Below are positions 7,590 through 17,389 of a stretch of DNA of 64,000 nucleotides, piece after piece. The translations under genes were made by a program, and so were the position numbers. The DNA lies in assembly GCA_017535315.1 (NCBI GenBank), contig JAFXUD010000040.1, positions 1 through 64,000 on the forward strand. The letters run 5' to 3'. Below the pieces are notes generated by a model. That model saw nothing but the letters and a program-made list of their open reading frames with translations. It was not told the origin of the DNA and ran no database searches. Numbering within the stretch: position 1 is the stretch's first letter; every line of letters starts with the position of its first letter. This stretch comes from Victivallales bacterium. Its GTDB lineage: Bacteria > Verrucomicrobiota > Lentisphaeria > Oligosphaerales > Oligosphaeraceae.

Positions 7590-8942
7590 ATGTATAGAAA
7601 AATCTATGAACAATTAAAACAATGGAAAGAGAAAAGCAAGGGGGAAACCACGCTGTTAATTGAGGGAGCAAGGCGTGTAGGGAAAAGCTATATTGTCAAC
7701 AAGTTTGCAAAAGCAGAGTATCGCTCTGCGATAATCATAGACTTCAACAACGCGAGTCAAGAGCTTAAAGATTTGTTTTGGCATTTTCTTGACAAACTGC
7801 CAGAGTTTTTCATGCGTCTTTCCGTATTGACGGGTGTTCGCCTATACGAACGTGAGAGCCTGATCGTCTTCGATGAAGTTCAGATGTTTCCCCAGGCACG
7901 TGCAGCATTGAAGTATCTGGTTGCCGATGGGCGCTATGACTATATAGAAACGGGTTCACTTCTCTCCATCAAAGAGAATGTACGGGACATTGTCATTCCA
8001 TCGGAGGAACACTCCATCAAGTTGTATCCACTGGACTTTGAGGAGTATCTCATGGCTCGGAATGAAACGCTGCTCATTGATTTTCTGAAGGATTGCTTTG
8101 CGAATCTCAAGAGTCCAGGCGGTGCCATTCAGCGCCGTGCAATGGACTTGTTTCGGGAGTATATGATTGTCGGAGGCATGCCTCAGGTTGTGGCGAAGTT
8201 CCTTGCGAAAATGGACTTTGAGGAGTGCGATGGATTGAAACGCGACATATTGGCTCTATACCGCAACGACATACGAAAGCACAGCAATGGTCTTTCACTC
8301 AAAGTGGAAGCTATTTTCGATGCCATACCCTCGCAGCTGCAACGCCATGACCAGCCGTTTATGCTGTCCGCTTTGTCCGCAGATGCTCGCATGCGAACAT
8401 ACGAAGAAGCATTTATGTGGCTTCAGGATGCCATGATTGTCAATCATGCCTTTCTTTCCACAGAACCGTCTGTTGGACTTAAGATGAATATTGACAATAC
8501 ACGGTTGAAGTGCTATATGGCAGACACAGGGCTGCTAATAAGCCATGCTTTCGACCGCAATCTACTAGCTTCCAATGAAGTGTATAAAAAGCTTCTATTG
8601 GGAAAAATGGAGGTCAACCTTGGCATGATTGCAGAAAACATTGTGGCACAGACCCTGTGTGCAAGTGGACATGGTCTGTATTTTTATACGAATCAAAGCA
8701 GAGATGACAAGGAATCGCGTATGGAAATCGATTTCCTTGTCGCCAAGCCCAATCTGACAAACAGGCATAACATCTGCCCCATTGAGGTTAAAAGCGGCAA
8801 GAACTACACTACTGTTTCACTTGGCAAGTTTATGAACAAATATGCATCACAGCTTCATACGCCATTCATTCTGCACGATGGAGATTTGATGGTCAAGAAC
8901 GGTATCACATTTTTACCGTTCTACATGGCTCACCTTTTGTGA
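7590..8942 (+). CDS. AAA-family ATPase with C-terminal DUF4143 (nuclease-like fold)
   Basis: About 450 residues. Walker A is GARRVGKS (about 26-33) and Walker B LIVFDEVQ follows near 91-98. The C-terminal DUF4143 domain ends with EIDFLV and PIEVKSGK, the E-D...ExK pattern of the PD-(D/E)XK fold. This family is common and scattered in bacterial genomes; its function is unknown, though stress, defence or mobile roles have been suggested. The ATG at 7590 is chosen over an upstream GTG (7584); no clear ribosome site exists. The gene looks more A+T rich than its glycosidase neighbours, which hints at separate acquisition. It is preceded by the 22-bp repeats and followed after 23 bp by an unrelated secreted protein. 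Confidence 0.9.
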   Translation: MYRKIYEQLKQWKEKSKGETTLLIEGARRVGKSYIVNKFAKAEYRSAIIIDFNNASQELKDLFWHFLDKLPEFFMRLSVLTGVRLYERESLIVFDEVQMFPQARAALKYLVADGRYDYIETGSLLSIKENVRDIVIPSEEHSIKLYPLDFEEYLMARNETLLIDFLKDCFANLKSPGGAIQRRAMDLFREYMIVGGMPQVVAKFLAKMDFEECDGLKRDILALYRNDIRKHSNGLSLKVEAIFDAIPSQLQRHDQPFMLSALSADARMRTYEEAFMWLQDAMIVNHAFLSTEPSVGLKMNIDNTRLKCYMADTGLLISHAFDRNLLASNEVYKKLLLGKMEVNLGMIAENIVAQTLCASGHGLYFYTNQSRDDKESRMEIDFLVAKPNLTNRHNICPIEVKSGKNYTTVSLGKFMNKYASQLHTPFILHDGDLMVKNGITFLPFYMAHLL

Positions 8943-8965
8943 AATTATAACCCCCTCCCACCCCT

Positions 8966-11900
8966 ATGAATATTCGCTTTGTCATTCTTCCCATTCTGCT
9001 TCTCTCATCCATCCTTGCCGCACGTCTGACTGTCGAGCCGCAGGGCGATAGCTTTGTTGTCAAGCGCGATGGAAACGTGCTGATAGAATCCGTAATCATG
9101 GAGACCGACATCCCCATGGAGCAGGCCAACGTTCAAACCTCCCAGCAGACAATGGCCGATGGCACACGAGTGTGGGAGAGGTGGTGCGAGGATCGGGACA
9201 ACCGCTTTCGCCTGGAGGTCGCCGAGCGCGCGGACGGCGCGGTCGAAATCACCATGACAGGTGAAATCGACGCGCTTTCCACCAACCTCACCAGGAACCT
9301 TGCCCTGACGATGCCCACAGGCTGCCTCGCCGACAAGGAGTTCCAGGCACTCGCAGACAACGGGCGCGCCTGGCGCCCCGTCAAGGGCAGGTTCACGGCC
9401 AACTCCTCGGGCATCTACCGCTGGCTGGCCTGCGACGGCCTGACCTTCGACTTCAATCCCATCGGCCCCATCGACGACTGCAGCATGTACCGCCTCGGCG
9501 CCATCAAGGGCATCTGGCGCGTCTGGATAAACAACGGCGCCCTCAACCTGCAGGCAGGCTCCACCCTCCCCAACTGCGGCGGTTTCACCGGCACCAAACT
9601 CGTCCTGCGCGAAGGTGTCTATGAGGACTACGACAGCCTCCACTCGGTACGCCTCTTCACCTATAGCCAGGCTCTCCCACCTGTCCGCCTGTTCAGTTTC
9701 GGCGACAACCGCGTCGGCAGGCAGTACACCCCCGCCAACCTGCCCTTCGACGCCAAACGCGGCTTCGGCTGGACGGACGGCAAGGCCGTGCCCGCCCCGC
9801 GCACGGGGTCGCCCGAAGGTGCCTACTACGCCCACGTCCACGACAAGGGCACGCGCACCTTCCGCGTCGCGGGCCTCCAGAAGGGCTTTCACATCGTCAC
9901 CGTCGGCGCAGGCAACTTCGGCGGCGAGTCCAACCGCTTCCGCATCGCCGTCGGTGCGGAGGAACTCGCACGCGACACCATCGTCCAGCCCCGCAGCGCT
10001 CGCATCTTCTCCCGCGTCATCCACGTCCAGGACGGCCAGATCGACATCACCCTCGAAGGCGAGTTTCTCCTCTCCGTCATCGCCGTGCAGGCGCTCCTCT
10101 ACGACGGGGAGGACTTCGCCTTCCACCGCGGCTTCTGGGTCGCTGACGGCTACGAGCCAGGTGTCCTCTACCGCAACGAGTTCTATCGCAAGCCGCCAGT
10201 CTTCGCCACCGCCGAGGAGACGCTCGTCCTCCCCGTCCCCGGCACCGAACTCGCCGCACATCCGCGCGAGCCAGAGCGCCCCGTCTTGCGCCAGGACCTC
10301 ACTAAACCCCAGTTCGCCTGGCTGCGCAACGTCAAGTCTGTGAAACTGCTCAAGCACTCCTCGTCGATGGCAGAACTCGACGCGCCAGGCCTCCTCGACC
10401 GCTTCCTCGACCAACTCATCGAGGGCAAGCAATTCACCTCCATCGAGCTCTCGGGCATGCACACCCGCCAGATCTACTTCGGAAGTATCGAGCGGGGTAA
10501 GGAGGCCATCGGACGTATCGCCAAGGCTGCCCACCAGCGCGGCCTCAAGCTCATCGACCACCACTCCACCACGCTGCTGCGGAACTGCGGCGATTGCGGA
10601 CTGCGCGTACTCGCCGTGCGCCTGCCCGAGACCTGCCGCACCTACAGAGACCACCTCCCGTCCTTCCAGTCCTGCATCAGCACCCCCGAATTCCGCAAGA
10701 CCTGCTTCGGCTATCTCGCCGATCTGGTCCGACGCGGCGTCGATGGCTTCCAGCTGGACGAGTTCAACTTCTGGAAGCACTCCTGCGCCTGCCAACACTG
10801 CCGCGAAGCCTTCCACCGCGCGACTGGCTGCCATCTGCCGATGAACGAACTTGACCCCTGCTTCAACAACCCCGACTCGGAATTGTGGCGCCGCTGGGTC
10901 ACGTGGCAGGACACCCAGGTCACCGCGGGCTTCATCGCGATGCGCCAGTACCTCGCCCCCATCAACCCCGATGTCGTCTTCCGCAACTACTCGACCCACG
11001 GGGGCGCCTTCACCCGCTCCCGCCGCTCCGACACCCTCGGCTGGGACCTCTTCGACGAGAGCCGCGCCCTTGACTGGGTCGGCACCGAGACCATGACCCG
11101 AAATGTCATCCAGACCTCCCGCAGCCTCATCCCATTCAGGCGCACCCAGAACGTCTTCCACCTCGCCACGGGAATGCCCGTCGACGCTTGGTACTATGTC
11201 AACGACTGGCCCTCCTCGTATTTCGCCTGGGGCGTCGCCAACATGACCTGCCAGACTGGCCTCATGCCCGCCCAGCTCGTCCAGAAGGAGGACGACCCCG
11301 ACTACGAGCGATTCAGCGCCCGCCCCGTCAACATGAAGCGCGAAGGCACCACCGCCGTTGCCGAAATTGCCCTGCTCTTCTCCACCGAAAGTCGCGACTG
11401 GAACCGCCTCGTCGGCTACCCGCATGAACTCTACGGCATCGCGCAGACCATGGAGCGCCTGCACCTGCCCTACGAGTTCCTCGGCTCCATGAGCCTCGAC
11501 GACAAGCATCTGTCCAAGTACAAGGCTCTCGTTGTCGCCGCCGCTGGATGCGTCACGGACAGGCAGATTCGCACCATCCGCAGCTTCGCAGAAAGGGGCG
11601 GCATGGTCTATCTCACCACCGTCGCAGGGCTCTTCGACCAATACGGCACCTTCCGCCAGGCTTGGCCATTCGCAGATCTCTTTGGCTTCAGCCCATGCAC
11701 CAAGTCGCTCCCCAAGGTCAAGGAGGTCTCTGCGGATGGCTGCACCGTCAAGCTCGGCAAACCGCTACCCACCTTTCTGCCGCGCGACGCCAAGGGCAAT
11801 CCGCTGCGCCTCACCGTCCCCTGCGGCAAGGGCAAGATCGTTTACTGTGCCCTCCCCATCGCCTCCGAGTTCTATGAACTTGAGGCCCGCCACATGAGCA

Positions 11901-12304
11901 TTTGGAAATACAACCCCGACCCCGACCTTGAGGCTCTCTACCAGGACGAACTCGCCGACCTTTTCGCGCCGTTCCGCCACTGGACCATCAACGCCCCTTC
12001 CAAGGTATTCACATCTATCTGGCGTGAGCCCGACGGGGCCCTCGTCGTCCATCTTCTCAACGGCCTCGGCGCATGCATGAAGCCTGGCGACATCCTCGTG
12101 CACCCCGCGCCCGAACCTGCCTTCCCGCCCATCCCGCAGGACATCACTTTCACTCTTCCTGCGTCCAACTGCCACGAAGTGCTTGCCTACAGCCCTGAGT
12201 TTGATGGAAGCAAGGCACTCGCCTTTACCGTCAACACCGATGCTATTACCGTCACCGTCCCCAAGGGACTCTTCCAGACTTACCTTCTCATCCGCCTTCG
12301 CTAA
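8966..12304 (+). CDS. Large secreted glycosidase-like protein with TIM barrel and GATase-like domain
   Basis: 1112 residues with a signal peptide (about 1-19, ending ILAA). The N-terminal 470 residues are beta-sandwich-like. A TIM-barrel-like region (about 480-720) contains GFQLDEFNFW (about 594-603) followed by the cysteine-rich CACQHC, a pattern seen in barrel proteins related to GH42 and GHL10 families. A Rossmann-like region with ALVVAAAGCVT (about 853-863) and FAERGGMVYLTT resembles the GH42 trimerisation or GATase-like domain. A C-terminal beta domain ends the chain. An extracytoplasmic glycan hydrolase is likely, but the substrate is not predictable. No Shine-Dalgarno sequence precedes the ATG; the leader is C-rich. 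It converges on the MFS gene with 8 bp between. Confidence 0.7.
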   Translation: MNIRFVILPILLLSSILAARLTVEPQGDSFVVKRDGNVLIESVIMETDIPMEQANVQTSQQTMADGTRVWERWCEDRDNRFRLEVAERADGAVEITMTGEIDALSTNLTRNLALTMPTGCLADKEFQALADNGRAWRPVKGRFTANSSGIYRWLACDGLTFDFNPIGPIDDCSMYRLGAIKGIWRVWINNGALNLQAGSTLPNCGGFTGTKLVLREGVYEDYDSLHSVRLFTYSQALPPVRLFSFGDNRVGRQYTPANLPFDAKRGFGWTDGKAVPAPRTGSPEGAYYAHVHDKGTRTFRVAGLQKGFHIVTVGAGNFGGESNRFRIAVGAEELARDTIVQPRSARIFSRVIHVQDGQIDITLEGEFLLSVIAVQALLYDGEDFAFHRGFWVADGYEPGVLYRNEFYRKPPVFATAEETLVLPVPGTELAAHPREPERPVLRQDLTKPQFAWLRNVKSVKLLKHSSSMAELDAPGLLDRFLDQLIEGKQFTSIELSGMHTRQIYFGSIERGKEAIGRIAKAAHQRGLKLIDHHSTTLLRNCGDCGLRVLAVRLPETCRTYRDHLPSFQSCISTPEFRKTCFGYLADLVRRGVDGFQLDEFNFWKHSCACQHCREAFHRATGCHLPMNELDPCFNNPDSELWRRWVTWQDTQVTAGFIAMRQYLAPINPDVVFRNYSTHGGAFTRSRRSDTLGWDLFDESRALDWVGTETMTRNVIQTSRSLIPFRRTQNVFHLATGMPVDAWYYVNDWPSSYFAWGVANMTCQTGLMPAQLVQKEDDPDYERFSARPVNMKREGTTAVAEIALLFSTESRDWNRLVGYPHELYGIAQTMERLHLPYEFLGSMSLDDKHLSKYKALVVAAAGCVTDRQIRTIRSFAERGGMVYLTTVAGLFDQYGTFRQAWPFADLFGFSPCTKSLPKVKEVSADGCTVKLGKPLPTFLPRDAKGNPLRLTVPCGKGKIVYCALPIASEFYELEARHMSIWKYNPDPDLEALYQDELADLFAPFRHWTINAPSKVFTSIWREPDGALVVHLLNGLGACMKPGDILVHPAPEPAFPPIPQDITFTLPASNCHEVLAYSPEFDGSKALAFTVNTDAITVTVPKGLFQTYLLIRLR

Positions 12305-12312
12305 ATGTTAAG

Positions 12313-13500
12313 TCATTTGGCTACGGCAGAAGTTCCCTTCGCGTAAGCAACTCCAGCAACAAGGAGTGCTATGATACAAAAGTAGAAGGGAACGACAGGG
12401 TTGCCAGTGGAGGCCAGAAGTCCGCCCAGCAGTGGAGCAAACATGGAGCCTAGCCCCACAATCGTCTCGTTGACGGCGATATAGCGTGCGCTCTTTGTCG
12501 GGTTCATCAGACCATGGAAGGTCGCCAGGAAGCAGAACACCCCCGAGAAAGCACCCAGGCAGAGGGCCCCCAGCGCATAGCAGCGCCAGTCGCCCGTAAA
12601 CGCAAAAAACACGAAGGCGAGGCACGCCAACAGGGCAACGCCGCCAGGAATCCAGGGGCGGTAGGGCCAGCGTCTCGCCCACTGGCAGACGAAGCCTGTC
12701 CCCGCCTGCGCAAAGCTGATGATGGCAATCACAATCCCCTGATGCACGGTGCTCATCTGGAGTTCCTTCGTGCAGTAGTCGGGCAGGTAAGTGCGCATCA
12801 TCGCGATGACGATATAGCCGATTCCCTGGAAAATCCACGCCGTCACCATCAGGTCGGGAAGCTTCCGCTGCTCCTCGGGAATCTCCTTCGAAATATCAAC
12901 ATTCGAATCCTTGTCCTCACCGACCTCCACCAGGCGACGTTTCACAAAGCGAGCCAAAACCGCATTGCAGGCAAGCACGATCGTCAGGAGCAAAATTGTG
13001 ATGCCATAGCAATACCGCCATCCATTCGCCTCGTTGAACAGCCCCCAGACGAAGCCCGACGCAAAAGGCCCCATCGCCATGCCAAGGCTCCAGCTGAAGG
13101 TGTAGAGCCCTGTGTTCCTCGCGATGGATTTCAAATCATAGACAGTCTTCCCAAAAAGTCCGCTCACCACCTGGAAGGGGCAGAAGAACATTGCGCAGCC
13201 AATCCCCGTCCCCACGAGAAACAGGTATTGGAGATTCAGATTACTGAAAGTCATCAGTCCAAACAGCGAGACATAAAGCACCGCCAGACTCCCGTACAAC
13301 AGTTTCACTGCGTTCCTGCGGTTCTGGATGAAACCCATCAGATAGGAGGTCACCGCATAGAAAACCGCCCAGATGGTCATCGTCAGCGCTATCATGTACG
13401 AATTCGCGCCACTGTTCGCCATCCGCTTCGCACTCACAAAAAAGAACACGCCGATTATCATATCGACGAGACCAGGCATCAGATAAAACAAAAAACGCAT
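12313..13500 (-). CDS. MFS transporter
   Basis: 395 residues with about 12 hydrophobic helices and a charged cytoplasmic loop in the middle (around 190-215), the usual 6+6 MFS plan. The family uses proton or sodium gradients to move small solutes, often sugars or nucleosides. Nothing in the sequence identifies the substrate. The ATG at 13500 follows AAGGGG. It lies 20 bp downstream of the GntR/LacI-type regulator on the same strand and is probably co-transcribed, so its substrate may be the ligand of that regulator. Confidence 0.85.
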   Translation of the reverse strand: MRFLFYLMPGLVDMIIGVFFFVSAKRMANSGANSYMIALTMTIWAVFYAVTSYLMGFIQNRRNAVKLLYGSLAVLYVSLFGLMTFSNLNLQYLFLVGTGIGCAMFFCPFQVVSGLFGKTVYDLKSIARNTGLYTFSWSLGMAMGPFASGFVWGLFNEANGWRYCYGITILLLTIVLACNAVLARFVKRRLVEVGEDKDSNVDISKEIPEEQRKLPDLMVTAWIFQGIGYIVIAMMRTYLPDYCTKELQMSTVHQGIVIAIISFAQAGTGFVCQWARRWPYRPWIPGGVALLACLAFVFFAFTGDWRCYALGALCLGAFSGVFCFLATFHGLMNPTKSARYIAVNETIVGLGSMFAPLLGGLLASTGNPVVPFYFCIIALLVAGVAYAKGTSAVAK

Positions 13501-13520
13501 ATTTACCCCTTAAAAACTAC

Positions 13521-14588
13521 TCAAAACAAAATGCTTTTCACGCTATTGCGTTCAATGAGGTTACCTTGTATGCGTGCGTTTCCGACGGGCTGCATCGTCT
13601 CAGCTGCGGAGTTCAAAAGCTCCAGAGCCATTTCGCCGATTTTAAAGGCGGGTTGCTCGATGGTAGTCAGCCCTATATAGCGTCCCTCGGGCCAGGAGAC
13701 ATTGTCATAGCCGATGATGGAGAGCTCCTCTGGTATGCGAATGTTCTGCCTGACAGCGGCATCCCAAAGCCGCTTTGCCCAGTGATCGCGCCCAGCGAAA
13801 ATGGCGCATTCCCCCTTGTACTTCTGAACATTGGCAATGATGCTTTCCGCCGCCCTATCTCCATCCGTAGGGATATAGGAATCCCTGAAGAGGACGCACA
13901 GCTCCTTCGTGGGCACCAAATCGTCCTCTGCCAGTGCTCCCTTCAAGCCCGCCATCATCTCCGTGTAGATATAGGGATTGGGGCCACCGCCAATGAAACC
14001 GATGCGGCGAAAACCATGCTCCACCAGATAACGCCCTGCCACATGGCCAACGCCGCGCAAATCCACACGCACAGAGGGGATGTTACCCCCCTGCTCCAAG
14101 TTCGCCACAACATAGCGCAGGGTCGTGCGTTCCATGGCATCGCTTATCGCCTTCGGGAAACGATCCAGATAGATCACTCCGTCGCAACTGCCGTCGGCAA
14201 GAAGCGCAGCCAGCTGGCTCCCCACAAAATCATCCTTGTTGGAGAAAAGCAGCAGCTGGGCATTGTGTGCGGCAGCCGCAGAGGCCGCACCGCACAGGAT
14301 ATTGGCTATCTCGCCTGTCCTTGCGCCATTCGCGGGCATGACCAGGATGTACTTCCGAAAAACGGATGTCTCCCGCTCCTGAAACACAAGTTTCATCCCC
14401 TTTCCAGGAATGTGGCAGATGCGTTTGCGGCGTATCAGTTCATCAAACACGGCACGCAATGCCCCGCGACCGATGCTGAAAAGCCTGCAAAGCTCACGTT
14501 CGGAGGGCAGAAAACCAGAGGCCCCCACATTGCCATTGACAATGTTGTCCTCCAGTTTATTCAATACCTCTTCTGTCTTTTTCTGCAT
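13521..14588 (-). CDS. GntR-type HTH regulator with LacI-like sugar-binding domain
   Basis: About 355 residues. The N-terminal 70 residues are a winged helix of the GntR type (LPSERELCRLF, then GALRAVFDELIRRKRI, and IPGKGMKLVF). The rest is a periplasmic-binding-protein-like sensor with the LacI signature LSIIGYDNVSW near the end and TTIEQPAFKIGEMALELL. This AraR-like architecture usually represses sugar genes until a ligand binds. The ATG at 14588 is preferred to an upstream start at 14642, because the longer version would be translated through the terminator hairpin of the preceding gene. The adjacent MFS gene is the likely target; the palindrome at 17375 is another candidate. Confidence 0.85.
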   Translation of the reverse strand: MQKKTEEVLNKLEDNIVNGNVGASGFLPSERELCRLFSIGRGALRAVFDELIRRKRICHIPGKGMKLVFQERETSVFRKYILVMPANGARTGEIANILCGAASAAAAHNAQLLLFSNKDDFVGSQLAALLADGSCDGVIYLDRFPKAISDAMERTTLRYVVANLEQGGNIPSVRVDLRGVGHVAGRYLVEHGFRRIGFIGGGPNPYIYTEMMAGLKGALAEDDLVPTKELCVLFRDSYIPTDGDRAAESIIANVQKYKGECAIFAGRDHWAKRLWDAAVRQNIRIPEELSIIGYDNVSWPEGRYIGLTTIEQPAFKIGEMALELLNSAAETMQPVGNARIQGNLIERNSVKSILF

Positions 14589-14596
14589 GATTGTCC

Positions 14597-14629
14597 AATA
14601 AAAAGCCCTGGGGGGGAAGCCCCCAGGGC
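14597..14629 (-). terminator. Rho-independent terminator of the aminotransferase operon
   Basis: A perfect 10-bp stem GCCCTGGGGG/CCCCCAGGGC (14605-14614 and 14620-14629) has a 5-nt loop. Read on the minus strand it is followed by TTTTTATT. It lies 49 bp after the stop of the upstream minus-strand gene at 14678 and just before the regulator's start. Confidence 0.9.
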
Positions 14630-14677
14630 CCCTAGTGTGCACGCAGTGCGCACTTCGTGCACACCAGATTGCGCACT

Positions 14678-15919
14678 TTACTTCGCGTAGTATTCGGAAA
14701 CCTTGTTGAGGGCGTCGATGATGTCCTTCGTCTCCTGCTCGCCATAGGATTCGTTGATGGCGATGTTGAAGTTGGTGTTCGCCGCAAAGATAGCATTAGG
14801 CATGTCGTACTTTGGGTGCTTCGGCCCCTTGTAGTCGGAGCACTGCCATGGATAACCCGTCTTGCCGAAGACGTGCTGGTTGATGAACCAGTCCGCTTCG
14901 CACTGGATGTGGCGGTAGGAGACAGTCACAGGAATACCTTCCGCTGCCAGGGCCTTGCAGAACTCCGCCTTTTCGCACTTCATCGCGTCGGGATAGACGG
15001 TCATGCGCAGGAACCAGTAACAAGAGGAGCTGTCGGGAACCTGCCAGCCAACCTTCACAACGGGGTTGTTCGCCATGGCAGCCTTCACACCTTCACCGAC
15101 GGCGCGGCGACGGGCAACGATGCCTGGGAGCTTCGTCAGCTGGACGCTGCCGATCGTGGCGGAGAGGTCGTTCAGGTTGCAGTTGATGGCGCCACGAACG
15201 TTGCCATTGGTGCCAGTCAGACCAAACGGTTTGCCGCGGTCGGCGAAACGTCGGCCTTCAAAGTGAAGCTTCTCATCCTTGGTGAAAACCACGCCGCCCT
15301 GTCCGCCCGTGCAATGATGCTTGCCGAACATGGTGGAGAAGGAGGAGATGTGGCCGATAGTACCGCAAAGGCGGCCCTTGTAGTAGGTGCCGTGCGCCTG
15401 CGCGCAGTCCTCAACGACGTAGAGGTTGTGCTTGGCGGCCAGTGCCATGATGGGGTCCATATCGACGGCGTCACCAGAGATGTGCGCCACAACGATGGCG
15501 CGCGTGCGCTCGGTGATGCGGGCCGCGACCGCGTCAGCGTAGGTGTTGTAAGTGCGCGGGTCGGCGTCAGCGAAGACGGGAATGCAGCCAATCATCACGA
15601 CGGGCATCACGCCGCCTGGATCGGTAATCGGGGGGACGATGACCTCGCTGAAGGGGTCAAGGTCCAGTGCGCCAAGGGCGCAGAAGAGAGCATTGGAGCC
15701 CGAGTTCACGGCGTCCGCAAAGCCGCCGCCACAGTAGGCGGCGAAGTCCTTCTCGTACTGCTGTTCGGCAGGACCGTTGTAACCAAATGCATTGCCAGTT
15801 TCAATCGCCTTGTCGAACAAGGCTTCGACAGCCGCCTTCTCCTCGACGCCGATGAGCGCCCTTGCGGGGAATGGGGTCGTGCGAACCTTCGGTCCGCCAA
15901 ATATCGCTAAATCTGCCAT
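14678..15919 (-). CDS. DegT/DnrJ/EryC1/StrS-family aminotransferase (copy 2)
   Basis: 413 residues, the usual length. It has the fold-type I PLP pattern: an ITDPGGVMPVV segment, the VVEDCAQAHG motif that binds the cofactor, and FGKHHCTGGQGG, where K200 is the expected Schiff-base lysine. The family transfers an amino group to keto-sugars or keto-inositols. It follows a paralogue by 67 bp on the same strand, and the pair ends at the terminator at 14597-14629. Two adjacent aminotransferases suggest a diaminated product or a two-step scheme, but no nucleotide-sugar or inositol dehydrogenase is nearby, so the substrate is open. GGAG-type spacing is present before the ATG. Confidence 0.88.
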   Translation of the reverse strand: MADLAIFGGPKVRTTPFPARALIGVEEKAAVEALFDKAIETGNAFGYNGPAEQQYEKDFAAYCGGGFADAVNSGSNALFCALGALDLDPFSEVIVPPITDPGGVMPVVMIGCIPVFADADPRTYNTYADAVAARITERTRAIVVAHISGDAVDMDPIMALAAKHNLYVVEDCAQAHGTYYKGRLCGTIGHISSFSTMFGKHHCTGGQGGVVFTKDEKLHFEGRRFADRGKPFGLTGTNGNVRGAINCNLNDLSATIGSVQLTKLPGIVARRRAVGEGVKAAMANNPVVKVGWQVPDSSSCYWFLRMTVYPDAMKCEKAEFCKALAAEGIPVTVSYRHIQCEADWFINQHVFGKTGYPWQCSDYKGPKHPKYDMPNAIFAANTNFNIAINESYGEQETKDIIDALNKVSEYYAK

Positions 15920-15947
15920 TGTTTTATCTCCTTGAATGGATGTGCGA

Positions 15948-15969
15948 CCTGGCGTTCAACAACGCCAGG
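15948..15969. other. Intercistronic hairpin between the two aminotransferase genes
   Basis: CCTGGCGTT/AACGCCAGG form a perfect 9-bp stem with a 4-nt CAAC loop. There is no U-tract on either side, so it is not a standard terminator. It could stabilise the upstream message or partly reduce transcription of the second gene. Confidence 0.6.
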
Positions 15970-15986
15970 CCGAGCTATTGACAAAA

Positions 15987-17291
15987 TCACTTCAACAGTT
16001 TCTTATACTGCTCGGCAACCTTGCGGTAAGCCTTGATGTGCTCGTCAATCTGGGCTTTGTAGAAGTGCTTGAACCACGGAATGCCGAAGGCATGGAACTT
16101 GATGCTCTCGCAGACGGGCAGCGAGCCAGGTCCCTGGCGCAGGTCGCGACCAGACATCGTCAGGGCAGGTTTGCCAGCGCCGATGACATCGCCTTCCTGC
16201 AGCAGCGGATGCAGGTGCAGCGGGAAGTTGGTGCCAGGCGCACAGATGGAGCCTTCCGCCTGGATGGCCTCGGCGAATTTGGCCAGTGGCAGACCACCAA
16301 ACGCCTTGGGATCATAGTAGCCCTTGCAGGCATACCAGCCGCCCTTCGTGGAGTTTTCCCACTTCGGACGCACCGAATCCAGCCCCTTGATGTCGGCCAG
16401 TGCATCCCAGAAGTAGTTCATCGCCTTCTGGATGACCGCCATGCGGTCTGGATAGTGCTTGAGCTGGACGCGCCCGCAGGCGGAGGAGAGCTGGTGCATG
16501 CGGTGCTTGAAGCCGCCAATCGGCAGTCCTGCAAACTTCGCCAGCTGCGGGTCGGTGACCTGCTTGTCAACGGCATTGTAGTTGCTGGCCATGCCCGTGC
16601 GCTCGTAGTGGCCGTAGGCAATGCAGCGCTGGTAGAGCAGGCTGTTGTTCGTCACGATGATGCCCGCCTCGCCGATGGCAAGGCTCTTGCCAGACATCAG
16701 GGACATCGCGCCAATGTCACCGATGGTGCCCAGCATGCGCCCTTTGTAGAGGCCGCCCTGTGCGTGCGAAACGTCTTCGATGACTTTGATTTTGTGCTTC
16801 TTGGCGATGGCCATGATGGGATCCATGTCGCAGGGATGGCCCGCATAGTGGACGACAACGATGGCCTTTGTCTTTTTGCAAATGCGATGCTCAATGTCCT
16901 TCGGGTCGATGCAGAGCGTCTTGGGCTCGATGTCCGCGAAGTTGATGGAGGCGCCCAGTTGCAGGGCAGGCAGGCCACTGGCCCAGTAGGTCATGCTCGG
17001 GCAGATGATTTCATCGCCGAGGCCGACGCCGCAGGCCCACATGGCTGCGCGGAGGGATTCGGTGCCGCTCGGATAGCCCAGCGCGTAGTCCGTTCCCATC
17101 CATTCCTTGAACTCGGCCTCGAACTGCTTGGTTACATCAGTACCGCTCATGGCACCGCGGCGCAGAACGCCCAATACCGCCTCTTCATCTTCACGCGTGA
17201 TAATCGGCCAGGTAAACAGGTCGCCAGCAGGCTTGGTGACAGACTTCGGGCCACCCAGGATGGCCAGCTTCTCAACATTCGTTTTCGCCAT
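15987..17291 (-). CDS. DegT/DnrJ/EryC1/StrS-family aminotransferase (copy 1)
   Basis: 434 residues. It has the same fold as the following gene: AILGGPKSVTKP near the start, VIEDVSHAQGG for cofactor binding, and MSGKSLAIGEAG with K202 as the PLP lysine. The motif and the shared start (AIxGGPK) show the two are paralogues, but they differ clearly in the remaining sequence. It is the first gene of the two-gene operon. The ATG at 17291 follows a GGAGAAAG region. Upstream is a 15-bp palindrome (17375-17389), the best regulatory candidate for the pair. Confidence 0.88.
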   Translation of the reverse strand: MAKTNVEKLAILGGPKSVTKPAGDLFTWPIITREDEEAVLGVLRRGAMSGTDVTKQFEAEFKEWMGTDYALGYPSGTESLRAAMWACGVGLGDEIICPSMTYWASGLPALQLGASINFADIEPKTLCIDPKDIEHRICKKTKAIVVVHYAGHPCDMDPIMAIAKKHKIKVIEDVSHAQGGLYKGRMLGTIGDIGAMSLMSGKSLAIGEAGIIVTNNSLLYQRCIAYGHYERTGMASNYNAVDKQVTDPQLAKFAGLPIGGFKHRMHQLSSACGRVQLKHYPDRMAVIQKAMNYFWDALADIKGLDSVRPKWENSTKGGWYACKGYYDPKAFGGLPLAKFAEAIQAEGSICAPGTNFPLHLHPLLQEGDVIGAGKPALTMSGRDLRQGPGSLPVCESIKFHAFGIPWFKHFYKAQIDEHIKAYRKVAEQYKKLLK

Positions 17292-17374
17292 TTCTCTTTC
17301 TCCAAGTTTTTAGGGTTGAAAGTGTGTTTAATGCGTAAATATCTAAAAAAACAACATAAACCCAAAGACCGATT

Positions 17375-17389
17375 CATACCAATGGTATG
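17375..17389. promoter_or_regulatory. Operator-like palindrome upstream of the aminotransferase operon
   Basis: CATACCAATGGTATG is a perfect palindrome apart from its centre base, 84-98 bp upstream of the start at 17291. A half-site GCCATTGGT lies at about 17399-17407. The surrounding 17292-17487 region is A+T rich and otherwise shows no gene. The pseudo-symmetry is typical of LacI/GntR-type binding sites. Confidence 0.5.

Noticed and set aside
9005-11641. 878-residue ORF opposite the large secreted protein
   Set aside because: It is a mirror of a GC-rich gene with a signal peptide and recognisable domains; the antisense sequence is rich in V, A, E, G and D and shows no domain.
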